The notes under the pieces were generated by a model. The model worked only from the letters and a program-made list of their open reading frames with translations. It ran no database searches and was not told the DNA's origin. Positions 17,453-25,197 of a stretch of 26,201 nt of DNA are shown piece by piece (the stretch's first letter is position 1; every line of letters starts with the position of its first letter). The translations under genes and the position numbers were made by a program. Source of the stretch: an uncultured Eubacterium sp. (GTDB taxonomy: Bacteria > Bacillota > Clostridia > Lachnospirales > Lachnospiraceae); contig CAJTZX010000052.1 of NCBI GenBank assembly GCA_910584345.1, forward strand, positions 1 through 26,201, in the 5' to 3' direction.

Positions 17453-18613
17453 ATGAGCAGAAGTCGGTTTTCAATAAAAATGCTGATCGGCAGCATTTTG
17501 GCAGGATTTATTTATGGGCTGATCGGTGAATATGTATATCAGAATATAGAGCGGACGGTATCGCCCGTCGTCATAACGACAGTATATTTTACTGCGTTGT
17601 ATTTGTTTGTGGGCTTTGCTGTTTATATGCTGGGAAAACTGGGGCATTATTATGCGGACAGTTCGGTAAATCGCAGACAATGGGCAGCGGCCTTTGCGCT
17701 GATGCTCCTGCTTGCGGCATTATTTCAAGTTATTTATGGCCGGATAGGGACTAAGACATCGGAGCAGGTTTCGTCGTATTTATTTGTTATCGATAATTCC
17801 GGTTCCATGGGCAAGACGGATCCAAACGGGATGCGTTATGAGGCAATCCAAACATTGCTGGAACATAAAGATCCGGATTTTTGTTACGGTATTTATCATT
17901 TCTCTGACTCTGCACAGATGGTCAGAAATATGGAGCCTGTCAGTGAAGGTGGGGTTGGGCGTGAGCCGGTGAATCAGGGAGGTACGGCAGTGATAAATGC
18001 ATTGGATACGATTTTGCACGATTTGGATGAAAGTACTTTGCAGCTGGACAATCACTGCAGAATGATCTTACTAAGTGACGGGTATGCTACAGATCTGGAT
18101 GAAACGAGCCGTTATGATTGTATCCGCAAGCTGGAACAGTTTGCGGACCGGGGGATTTCTATCAGTACAGTCGGAATGACCGGGGATGTCGATACACAGC
18201 TGTTGATGCTGATCGCAGATAAGACAGGCGGTACCTATGTCAGCGTACGGAATGTGGAGCAGCTGGAGCAGGGAATGCGGCAGGCAGCACAGACGCAGGA
18301 GGGCAGCAGAAATCTTCTTGGATATCGCAGTGAGAAAGATACCGGGATACTTTTTTCTGCTGTACGGATTATTTTTATTATTTGCCTGGGCATATTGGTC
18401 GCAGTTGAAAAAACGGTATTATGTGAACGTTTTTTAAATACAAATTCTGTGTTGGTCAGCTCTGTCATTGGAAGCGCTCTTGCAGGTATTTGTCTGGAGG
18501 CAGGGATGAATACCTTTGGGCTGCATCCGTCTGTAATGCGGATTGCACTGTGTATACTGATTGCATTTACACTGCTGCATGAAGATGTTGTAATGGCAGC
18601 AGATGACATGTAA
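17453..18613 (+). CDS. multi-TM VWA-domain protein
   Basis: 386 aa. Three TM helices at the N-terminus (about 10-29, 39-60, 78-97), a VWA domain at about 108-270, and three more hydrophobic helices at the C-terminus (about 300-325, 332-352, 360-378). The MIDAS is intact: DNSGSM from residue 114, a Thr in NQGGTAVI, and Asp in LLSDGYATD. By the positive-inside rule the VWA domain faces outside, like that of the first VWA protein. AAAGAGGA lies four bases before the ATG. The order TM-VWA-TM resembles BatA/BatB-type proteins, but no MoxR ATPase is nearby. It is likely the second envelope-side sensor or adhesive component of the system. Confidence 0.82.
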   Translation: MSRSRFSIKMLIGSILAGFIYGLIGEYVYQNIERTVSPVVITTVYFTALYLFVGFAVYMLGKLGHYYADSSVNRRQWAAAFALMLLLAALFQVIYGRIGTKTSEQVSSYLFVIDNSGSMGKTDPNGMRYEAIQTLLEHKDPDFCYGIYHFSDSAQMVRNMEPVSEGGVGREPVNQGGTAVINALDTILHDLDESTLQLDNHCRMILLSDGYATDLDETSRYDCIRKLEQFADRGISISTVGMTGDVDTQLLMLIADKTGGTYVSVRNVEQLEQGMRQAAQTQEGSRNLLGYRSEKDTGILFSAVRIIFIICLGILVAVEKTVLCERFLNTNSVLVSSVIGSALAGICLEAGMNTFGLHPSVMRIALCILIAFTLLHEDVVMAADDM

Positions 18614-18621
18614 TAGAAAAC

Positions 18622-18651
18622 GAACAGTTTAGCGGGTGATCTGAACTGTTC
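18622..18651. other. 8-bp hairpin between VWA and pseudo-amidase genes
   Basis: GAACAGTT (18622-18629) pairs with AACTGTTC (18644-18651) around a 14-nt loop. No T run follows, so termination is unlikely; it could be a minor mRNA structure in the 67-bp gap. Confidence 0.3.
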
Positions 18652-18680
18652 CAGGAAACGGTTATCTGCAGGGAGGGAAT

Positions 18681-19685
18681 ATGAAAAAAATAGTTCATGT
18701 ACTGTTATATGGTCTGTTGCTTGCAGTTGTTCTTACAGGAATTATGGGAATTACACATTTTATAAGAAAAGAAGATCAAAGAGTGGAACAGGAAGCAGAA
18801 AGATTGCTTGCTGCAAAGAAAGCTGCAGCCGAAAATGAAGCTGACAATAGCAAGACGATGCAATCTGAGAACATACGTACCGTTTTAGTAAAAAAACTTC
18901 CTGTATATAAAGAAAAAAAGATCGTAAAGATCAAAGCAGACAATAATGTAGAAATGTTATCTTATGGCGACGAAGTAACTTTGCTGGAAGATGATAGTCT
19001 TTATGCAAAAATTGAGACAAAAAGCGGTCAGAAGGGGTATGTGTGGGGAGATTGTATCGGTATGCAAGCCGAGTCTGCACAAACCGGACAGCAGTTTCAG
19101 GCAGTTGTCATCGATGTCGAAGTTTTACAGGAAGAGCAAGATGAGTCAGAGTATACCGCACAGGAAACAATCTGTGTCAACATCGCAAGGAACCTGGAAA
19201 AAAGGCTGAAAGAACGGGGTTATACGGTAGTTATGGGCAAAAGGGCGATAGAAGATGCCGTAAGCAACGCAAAAATCGCCGAGCTGGCAAATCAGATTCA
19301 GGCAGATGCCGTTGTACGCGTTTGCACAGAGTACAATACGGATCCGGAGGTTCATGGAGCAGCAGCCTATTGCTGCCCGCGTGACAGCTCTTATCCCGCC
19401 GGCGCATTTGCAGATGACAGCCAAAAGCTTGGGAAAAAAATTTTGAGATATTATACAAAGACAACTGGATTTACCAGCGCCGGAGTTTTGGAAAGTGATG
19501 CATTTGCAGGAATCCGGCGCAGCAAAATCCCTGTTATCGTATTGAATATGGGATATCTGTCGAATGACAGAGAAAACAGCAAGATGTCAGGACAGAAGTT
19601 TCAGGCAAAGATGGCGAAGGGAATTGCGGATGGATTAGATGCATACTTTTTATGGAAACAGAAGGAGCAAGCCGCATCATCTTAG
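18681..19685 (+). CDS. SH3b + amidase_3-fold protein, probably catalytically inactive
   Basis: 334 aa. An N-terminal TM anchor (about 7-28) is followed by a charged helical linker, a bacterial SH3 domain (about 85-132, with VEMLSYGDEVTLLEDD and KGYVWG) and an N-acetylmuramoyl-L-alanine amidase type-3 fold (about 140-330). In active enzymes the fold carries DAGHGG, a Glu, SIHxN and VExGFxSN. Here these read IDVEV (His replaced by Val148), Glu162 possibly kept, VRVC (His to Cys215), and IVLNMGYLSN (Glu to Asn289). Two zinc ligands and the catalytic Glu are thus missing. It should bind, not cleave, peptidoglycan, or regulate another hydrolase, as degenerate EnvC/NlpD LytM domains do. Start has GGGAGGG at 18671-18677. 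Same strand and spacing as the cluster. Confidence 0.75.
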   Translation: MKKIVHVLLYGLLLAVVLTGIMGITHFIRKEDQRVEQEAERLLAAKKAAAENEADNSKTMQSENIRTVLVKKLPVYKEKKIVKIKADNNVEMLSYGDEVTLLEDDSLYAKIETKSGQKGYVWGDCIGMQAESAQTGQQFQAVVIDVEVLQEEQDESEYTAQETICVNIARNLEKRLKERGYTVVMGKRAIEDAVSNAKIAELANQIQADAVVRVCTEYNTDPEVHGAAAYCCPRDSSYPAGAFADDSQKLGKKILRYYTKTTGFTSAGVLESDAFAGIRRSKIPVIVLNMGYLSNDRENSKMSGQKFQAKMAKGIADGLDAYFLWKQKEQAASS

Positions 19686-19736
19686 TTTTATCGAATTTTT
19701 ATTAAAACCGCAGCATATTAAAAACGAGGGATTTTT

Positions 19737-20825
19737 ATGCACAAAGAAATTTACGAGATTATGCATAAAGATAAGGTGGCGGCACAGATAAATGCGCAGG
19801 GCCACAGTACAATCTTTGAACCATCCTTTCTTCCGTACGATTTATATCTGGAAGAAGAGGAAGACATTGATACTTTGGTAAACAATGTTATAAATTTTCA
19901 TTGCTGGTGCGCTGCCAGAGTCTTGACGCTGGATCGGGCATATGCAAAAGAGATTTTGAATAGTATAGGTATGAAACAGGCAGTTACAGATAAAGAGCGG
20001 GCTGAGATCGCGCTCACATACCGTTGCGCTTCGCTTACGGATGTGTATTGGGTACGACGTGCAGGAGAACAGATATCTTTTCAGGAAATTAATTTATATG
20101 AAAATCATTTGGATCGTACATTTATTGACATTGCTTTAAAAGGAAAGCAATATACTGTGCAGAATGAATACTTGTCAAGAGATTTGTCTACAAACGGCTG
20201 TTTTCCAAAAGCCTGGAAAAGAGAGGGCAGAAATTTTTTACTGTTAAAAGACGGAGGAAACTTTGCGGTAGAACGTGAATTGCTTGCAAGTAAAATATGC
20301 AGATGTTTCGATGTGTCTCAGGTTTTTTATGAGGAAGGGTATTTTGATGGTGAAAAAGTCAGTGTCAGCCAAAATATAACATCTATAGATTATGCAATTG
20401 CGTCTATGGAAGCAGTGGAAATATATTGCCGGAATCATGATAAAAATATGAAACAATATATTCTTCAGCTTGACAGGCATAATTATTACATGATGAATAT
20501 TATTGACTATTTGACAGGAAATACAGACAGGCATTGGGGCAACTGGGGAGTTCTCGTAAACAATAAAGATAACAAACCAGTCTGCCTTCATCCTTTAATG
20601 GATTTTAACAAGGCGTTTCATGCTTACGATACGTTGGACGGAGCAAATTGCCAGACGGTATTTTGGGAATCTATGACACAGAAAGAAGCAGCTGTTTGTG
20701 CAGTGAAAGAAATTGGTTTGAATCAAATTGCAGAAGTGAAACAGGAGATTTTTATGCAGCTGCCGCAATACTATGAAATGTTTCGAAAAAGGATGGAGAT
20801 TTTACGGTTTGCAACAGATTATTGA
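19737..20825 (+). CDS. HipA-like protein kinase
   Basis: 362 aa. The C-terminal half fits the HipA/phosphoinositide-kinase-like catalytic fold: FLLLKDGG with the putative ATP-binding Lys171, AVERELLASKICRCF with the helix-C Glu, the catalytic loop GNTDRHWGNWG (Asp264, His266, Asn269), and the metal-binding HPLMDFNKAF (Asp289). The N-terminal 130 residues include VYWVRRAGEQISFQEINLYEN, a pattern I also associate with HipA-like proteins of Firmicutes. No HipB-type repressor is adjacent. The start follows CGAGGGA. It begins 51 bp after the pseudo-amidase and ends just before a long hairpin, so it likely closes the cluster. It may phosphorylate a cluster or host protein as the output; a stand-alone phage-defence or toxin role is the alternative. 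Confidence 0.72.
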   Translation: MHKEIYEIMHKDKVAAQINAQGHSTIFEPSFLPYDLYLEEEEDIDTLVNNVINFHCWCAARVLTLDRAYAKEILNSIGMKQAVTDKERAEIALTYRCASLTDVYWVRRAGEQISFQEINLYENHLDRTFIDIALKGKQYTVQNEYLSRDLSTNGCFPKAWKREGRNFLLLKDGGNFAVERELLASKICRCFDVSQVFYEEGYFDGEKVSVSQNITSIDYAIASMEAVEIYCRNHDKNMKQYILQLDRHNYYMMNIIDYLTGNTDRHWGNWGVLVNNKDNKPVCLHPLMDFNKAFHAYDTLDGANCQTVFWESMTQKEAAVCAVKEIGLNQIAEVKQEIFMQLPQYYEMFRKRMEILRFATDY

Positions 20826-20833
20826 TCAGTTGC

Positions 20834-20930
20834 AGCTATTGTTACTTTTCACGGGGTGGGGCAAGTAATAAAGCAACACTTTGTCTAAACTGTTGCTTTG
20901 TTACTTATCCCCCATGAATAGTAACCAGCT
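20834..20930. repeat. long imperfect hairpin at the end of the core cluster
   Basis: Arms 20834-20877 and 20892-20930 pair over most of their length. The inner stem starts GTTGC/GCAAC and the outer stem GTTAC/GTAAC, with a small bulge in the G-rich middle and a 14-nt loop. It resembles the other palindrome at 17365 in build, not in sequence. It may act as a bidirectional terminator or be a repetitive extragenic palindrome; only a weak T run follows. Confidence 0.6.
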
Positions 20931-21063
20931 ATTTTAAAAGATCAAGTAGCGCCTGAAAAATAATGGACTTTATACTGGAATTATGATAGACTTAAATTCA
21001 AATGGAAGTTATCTTTAGAAAGGACAGAAAAAGGCTGCATCACACAGCCGAAACAGGTAATAT

Positions 21064-23319
21064 ATGGACAAATACGATATACTAAAGAAATATTTTGGCT
21101 ATACTGACTTTCGGGAAGGCCAGGAGCTATTGATTGACAGTATTTTAAACGGTAAAGATGTGCTGGGGATTATGCCTACAGGAGCAGGAAAATCTATTTG
21201 TTATCAAGTACCGGCGTTGCTGTTATCAGGTATTACATTGGTCATATCTCCGTTAATTTCTTTGATGAAAGATCAGGTACAGGCACTCAATCAAGCAGGC
21301 ATTCATGCTGCTTATATCAACAGTTCATTAAGCGAATCGCAGATTTTCAAAGCATTGCGGCTGGCAGCCGCGGGACAGTATAAAATTATATATGTCGCAC
21401 CGGAAAGATTGGAAACGTATGAGTTTTTGCAATTTGCGCAACAGGCTGAAATTTCTATGCTTACCGTAGATGAAGCACATTGTATTTCTCAATGGGGGCA
21501 GGATTTCAGGCCAAGCTATTTAAAGATTGTCCAGTTTATCCGCCGACTGGAGAAACGGCCGATTCTAAGCGCATTTACGGCGACAGCGACAGAGAAAGTC
21601 AAAGAAGATATTGCATGTGTGCTGGGGCTGATGGAGCCGCAGGTGCTTGTTACAGGCTTTGATCGGAAGAACCTGTATTTTGCGGTTGAAACACCCCGTA
21701 AAAAAGACAACTATCTTATGCAGTATGTAAAAGAGCATAAAGGAGAAAGTGGCATTATTTATTGTGCAACGAGGAAAAATGTAGATTTGGTTTGTGATCG
21801 GCTGCGTGCAGAAGGAATTGCTGCAACAAAATATCATGCTGGACTCGGTGCAGAGGAGCGCAGACAGAATCAGGAAGATTTTATTTATGACCGTTGTCCG
21901 GTGATGGCAGCAACCAATGCGTTTGGGATGGGAATTGATAAGTCGAATGTCCGTTATGTGATTCATTATAATATGCCGCAGAGTATGGAAAATTACTACC
22001 AGGAAGCAGGAAGAGCCGGACGTGACGGTGAACGGGCAGAATGTATTTTGCTTTATAGTGCACAGGATGTTGTGGTCAATCGTTATTTGATCGAGAACAA
22101 AGAACAGAATGCGGAAAATACCTGGGAAGAGATGGAACAAATTCGGGAACGGGATGAAGAAAGGCTGCGAGCTATGACATATTATTGTATGACGCCAGAC
22201 TGTTTGCGGGAATACATTTTGCGTTATTTTGGGGAAATGCGGTCTGGACGCTGTGAAAATTGTCTGAACTGTGCAAAAGAATATGAAGAAGTAGACGTCA
22301 CACAGGCAGCTAAAAAAATTATTGCATGTATCTTAGAATGCAGACAGAGATATGGAATGAATGTGACTGCTGGGATTCTGGCAGGTGAGAGCCGCGCCAA
22401 ACTGCGGGAATATGGGGTTTTTAACTATGATTCATATGGAAGCTTGAAAGAACTGCAAGAAAATGAGATCAAAATGATAATCCATCAAATGCTCATCGAA
22501 GGACTGCTGGTAATGTCTAATGATAAGTATGCGATCTTGAAGTTATCGCCCGATGCGGATGCAGTACAAAAAGGACAACGACGCGTTATTTGGAAAAAAG
22601 TCAAAATAAATGCAAAAAAAGCGGATACCGCAAATGTGTCCGCCGCCCGAATGCGTAAGTCTGACATTTTAAATTCCAAAGGATTAGAATTGTTTGAGCG
22701 TTTACGTGCACTGCGAACGGAGATTGCAAGAGAAGAAAGTCTGCCGCCGTATATTATATTTTCGGATAAAACACTTGTGGACATGTGTGTCAAAGCGCCG
22801 ATGGAAAAACAGGAGATGATGCAGGTCACAGGAGTTGGTGAAAATAAATATGAACGATACGGAGAGCAGTTTCTAGCTGCAATTGCAGATTATTCCAAAG
22901 GATCGCGTGAAAAATATTATTTTGGCGATATACAGGAGGTTGCGGCACAGACAGGACAGCGCAGCGTATCGTCGAAAGGAAAGAAAGCAGATTTTTATCT
23001 AACAAAAGAACAGGCGGAATCATTTCCTTATGCAGAAAAATATCTGGCAGCAGAACTTGCGGAGAAACTGAACGGCTTAAGAGATACGGAAACCGTAAAG
23101 AAGACGTCAGGAGCAGAAATTTTTCGGACGATGCAGGCAAAAGAATACGCTGGCGAAACAGTGCAAAATGGGATAAGAAAAAAGTTCGTGTCCAAACAAG
23201 GGCAGATGGCAGGATTATTTATTGGAATGCGTAAAAGTAAAAGCGGAACAGAATATGAAGATATTTATTATAATGAAGATGCGCAGAGGATGATTGTTGC
23301 AACAGTCATTGCAAAATAA
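21064..23319 (+). CDS. recQ: ATP-dependent DNA helicase RecQ
   Basis: 751 aa, longer than E. coli RecQ (about 610) but usual in Clostridia. It unwinds DNA 3' to 5' in recombinational repair. Motif I is PTGAGKS (38-44), motif II DEAH (136-139), followed by the aromatic-rich loop CISQWGQDFRPSY, with Gln146 where E. coli has His. The motif VI region contains QEAGRAGRDG. A zinc-binding domain has CMTPDCLREY and CENCLNC. A winged-helix region (about 420-500) and an HRDC domain (about 540-620) follow, then a C-terminal tail of about 130 residues with another helix-rich module. The ribosome binding site is weak (CAGGTAAT before ATG 21064). It lies 238 bp after the cluster, beyond a long hairpin, and is probably an independent housekeeping gene. 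Confidence 0.95.
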   Translation: MDKYDILKKYFGYTDFREGQELLIDSILNGKDVLGIMPTGAGKSICYQVPALLLSGITLVISPLISLMKDQVQALNQAGIHAAYINSSLSESQIFKALRLAAAGQYKIIYVAPERLETYEFLQFAQQAEISMLTVDEAHCISQWGQDFRPSYLKIVQFIRRLEKRPILSAFTATATEKVKEDIACVLGLMEPQVLVTGFDRKNLYFAVETPRKKDNYLMQYVKEHKGESGIIYCATRKNVDLVCDRLRAEGIAATKYHAGLGAEERRQNQEDFIYDRCPVMAATNAFGMGIDKSNVRYVIHYNMPQSMENYYQEAGRAGRDGERAECILLYSAQDVVVNRYLIENKEQNAENTWEEMEQIRERDEERLRAMTYYCMTPDCLREYILRYFGEMRSGRCENCLNCAKEYEEVDVTQAAKKIIACILECRQRYGMNVTAGILAGESRAKLREYGVFNYDSYGSLKELQENEIKMIIHQMLIEGLLVMSNDKYAILKLSPDADAVQKGQRRVIWKKVKINAKKADTANVSAARMRKSDILNSKGLELFERLRALRTEIAREESLPPYIIFSDKTLVDMCVKAPMEKQEMMQVTGVGENKYERYGEQFLAAIADYSKGSREKYYFGDIQEVAAQTGQRSVSSKGKKADFYLTKEQAESFPYAEKYLAAELAEKLNGLRDTETVKKTSGAEIFRTMQAKEYAGETVQNGIRKKFVSKQGQMAGLFIGMRKSKSGTEYEDIYYNEDAQRMIVATVIAK

Positions 23320-23343
23320 CAGATGTGTTTTGACATTATTGAT

Positions 23344-23371
23344 TGGACATCATGTATATAAGTGTTATAAT
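23344..23371 (+). promoter_or_regulatory. promoter of the deacetylase gene, TGGACA-N16-TGTTATAAT
   Basis: TGGACA at 23344-23349 and a perfect TATAAT at 23366-23371 are 16 bases apart, with an extended -10 TG at 23363-23364. The predicted start near 23378 leaves a leader of about 70 nt before ATG 23450. Confidence 0.65.
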
Positions 23372-23449
23372 GCAAATAGGACATGACTGATAATGATTAT
23401 TCAGGACGATGTACCGAAAAATGTCAAAAAACAGAAGGAGCAGTTACAT

Positions 23450-25096
23450 ATGAGAAAAATTACCTTAAGGAAGGTTGTATGTCTTACGGCGGCAGCAGTA
23501 ATTTCCAATATGCTTTATGCAGGAAATAGCATGCAGGTGTCAGCGCGGCAGATACCAACAGCCAAACAGGCAGCAGTTTCTTTACAATGCGCAGATCAAA
23601 CAGTGGTAACACATCAGGCAGATGATCGTTTGTATCATACAGATCCGGACAACGTAAAAGACAATACAGAGTCAGGCAATATGCCAATAGAGCCGGGTTC
23701 GGATGATTCCGTCACGCAGCCGAAACAGGATTATGGTAAGACACTGCCGAACGCAGATGACGGTAATGTGGAAAAAAATGCGGATGATTCAGAAAAAGAG
23801 CAGAATGAGGATGATTCAGAGAAGGAGCAGAATACGGATGATTCAGAAAAAGAACAGAATGAGGATGACTCTGAAAACGATCCTGATACAGAAGATTCGC
23901 AATTAGATACAGATTCGGGCAATTCGGAAAAACCGAAAGCAACGAAACTGAAAAAACCGGTGTTAAAGGCATCTTCTAAGCCGAATGGTACAATAAAGCT
24001 TAGCTGGAATCAGGTGAAAGGTGCGGCTGAATATGTTCTTTTGTGCAGTACGAAAAAGGACAGTGGTTTCCATCGCATTTATACTGCGAAAAATGGGGAG
24101 CGTGTTTATAAAGATCAGGGGCGTGTTCCGGGAAAAGTGTACTATTATCGGCTGGCAGTATTCTCTAAAGGGCGTGCCAGTCGCGCAGACAGCAAGAGAA
24201 TTTCGGGTCGTTCTTTGGAAAAGGCAAAGCTGACACAGATTTCCAATGTATCTGGATCCAGAAAACTCGTATTGCATTGGAATACGGTAAAAGGAGCGGA
24301 TAGCTATGAGATATTAAGGAAAAATGCGGGAACGGGCAAGTATCAGCCAATTGGTACGGCAAAAGGTGCTGCGACTTCTTACACCGACAGCGAGCGCGAC
24401 GGCGGAACGTTTTATAGCTACAAAGTGTATGCAAAAGATGCAAATGGCGGACGTGGTAATTATAGTCAGGCTATGAGTCAGATGGCCATTGATAAAGATA
24501 AAAAGATGATTGCATTGACTTATGATGATGGGCCTTCCGCATACACGCCGATCGTATTAGATGCACTTGCAAAATACGGCGGACATGCGACATTTTTTGT
24601 CGTAGGAACAAGTGTACCTCGTTATGCGGATAGTGTGCGGCGGGCAGCAGCTATGGGCTGCGAAATCGGAAATCATACGTTCGATCATAGTAATTTAAAA
24701 AATCTAAGCATTGGGCAGGCGCAGTCTGTTATAAATAGAACCAATCAGCTGGTGAAAGAACTGACAGGAGCCGATGTCCGCTTGCTGCGGCCTCCGTATG
24801 GCAGTTATAATACGGCAACATTTGCAGCAGCAGGTATGCCGGTTATTATGTGGTCGATTGACACATTGGACTGGAAGACAAGAAGTACCTCTGCAACGAT
24901 TCAGTGTATCCAGCAAAAGGCTTATGACGGCGCTATCGTGCTTATGCATGATCTGCATCATCCGACGGTCCTGGCTGCGGATAAGGTTATGAGTTATTTG
25001 AAAAGCGCTGGATATCAGCTGGTAACTGTGAGCGAGATGGCAGCTTATCGTGGTGGGTTGCAAAATCATGCGGCTTATAGTCAGTTTCGCAAGTAA
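23450..25096 (+). CDS. secreted FN3-NodB polysaccharide deacetylase
   Basis: 548 aa from ATG 23450, which has AAGGAG nine bases upstream; the frame is open from 23393 but those 19 codons lack a binding site and would bury the signal peptide. Order: signal peptide (1-33), low-complexity linker, an acidic tandem repeat DDSEKEQNE/T (about 111-144), two fibronectin III-like domains (about 165-335, each with a KGA..Y motif), and a NodB deacetylase domain (about 352-540). Catalytic features: TYDDGPS (Asp359, Asp360), HTFDH metal site (His409, His413), RPPYG (from 447), SIDTLDW and LMHDLHH. It removes acetyl groups from peptidoglycan GlcNAc or another surface glycan; the substrate cannot be told from sequence. 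It has its own promoter and terminator. Confidence 0.9.
   Translation: MRKITLRKVVCLTAAAVISNMLYAGNSMQVSARQIPTAKQAAVSLQCADQTVVTHQADDRLYHTDPDNVKDNTESGNMPIEPGSDDSVTQPKQDYGKTLPNADDGNVEKNADDSEKEQNEDDSEKEQNTDDSEKEQNEDDSENDPDTEDSQLDTDSGNSEKPKATKLKKPVLKASSKPNGTIKLSWNQVKGAAEYVLLCSTKKDSGFHRIYTAKNGERVYKDQGRVPGKVYYYRLAVFSKGRASRADSKRISGRSLEKAKLTQISNVSGSRKLVLHWNTVKGADSYEILRKNAGTGKYQPIGTAKGAATSYTDSERDGGTFYSYKVYAKDANGGRGNYSQAMSQMAIDKDKKMIALTYDDGPSAYTPIVLDALAKYGGHATFFVVGTSVPRYADSVRRAAAMGCEIGNHTFDHSNLKNLSIGQAQSVINRTNQLVKELTGADVRLLRPPYGSYNTATFAAAGMPVIMWSIDTLDWKTRSTSATIQCIQQKAYDGAIVLMHDLHHPTVLAADKVMSYLKSAGYQLVTVSEMAAYRGGLQNHAAYSQFRK
23780..23881 (+). repeat. 27-bp coding tandem repeat
   Basis: Three full units (23780-23806, 23807-23833, 23834-23860) and a partial fourth encode the acidic nonapeptide motif DDSEKEQN plus E or T. 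Units differ mainly at silent or single-base positions, so the copy number probably varies between strains. It lies in the linker of the deacetylase. Confidence 0.85.
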
Positions 25097-25106
25097 GAGG
25101 AAGAAA

Positions 25107-25146
25107 GTGTAAAGCCTTGGAAATGCCATAGGCTTTACACTTTTAT
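25107..25146 (+). terminator. intrinsic terminator after the deacetylase gene
   Basis: GTGTAAAGCCT (25107-25117) pairs with AGGCTTTACAC (25130-25140) and is followed directly by TTTTAT. Strong rho-independent terminator for the + strand; with the A-rich upstream side it could also work on the opposite strand for the converging fragment. Confidence 0.8.
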
Positions 25147-25153
25147 CGGAAAG

Positions 25154-25174
25154 CATTTTTCAAACACGCTCTAG
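25154..25174 (+). repeat. 21-nt repeat, copy 2
   Basis: Identical over 21 bases to 17348-17368. Here the sequence after CTAG differs (CGTGCATT), so the long palindrome is absent. CACGCTCTAGCGTG forms a short hairpin. It sits between the terminator and the end of the minus-strand remnant. Confidence 0.65.
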
Positions 25175-25197
25175 CGTGCATTACATTCCTTTACGTT

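Noticed and set aside
17453..18613. BatA/BatB-MoxR type aerotolerance operon
   Set aside because: TM-VWA-TM layout is similar, but no MoxR AAA+ ATPase or DUF58 gene occurs in the window.
21565..22140. 191-codon open frame on the - strand inside recQ
   Set aside because: Fully antisense to a strongly conserved helicase gene, no ribosome binding site, His/Ile/Cys-rich composition typical of antisense shadows.
21064..23319. recQ as a component of the tubulin/VWA cluster
   Set aside because: Separated by 238 bp with a large hairpin; RecQ is a housekeeping helicase with full domain set, so adjacency alone is weak evidence.
23393..23449. Longer start for the deacetylase
   Set aside because: No ribosome binding site and it would place 19 charged residues before a clear signal peptide; ATG 23450 has AAGGAG at nine bases.
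23780..23881. CRISPR-like array
   Set aside because: Units are contiguous with no spacers and encode an in-frame acidic repeat in a secreted enzyme.
24704..25156. 150-codon open frame on the - strand over the deacetylase 3' end
   Set aside because: Antisense to the catalytic NodB region and running through the terminator; no recognisable domain.
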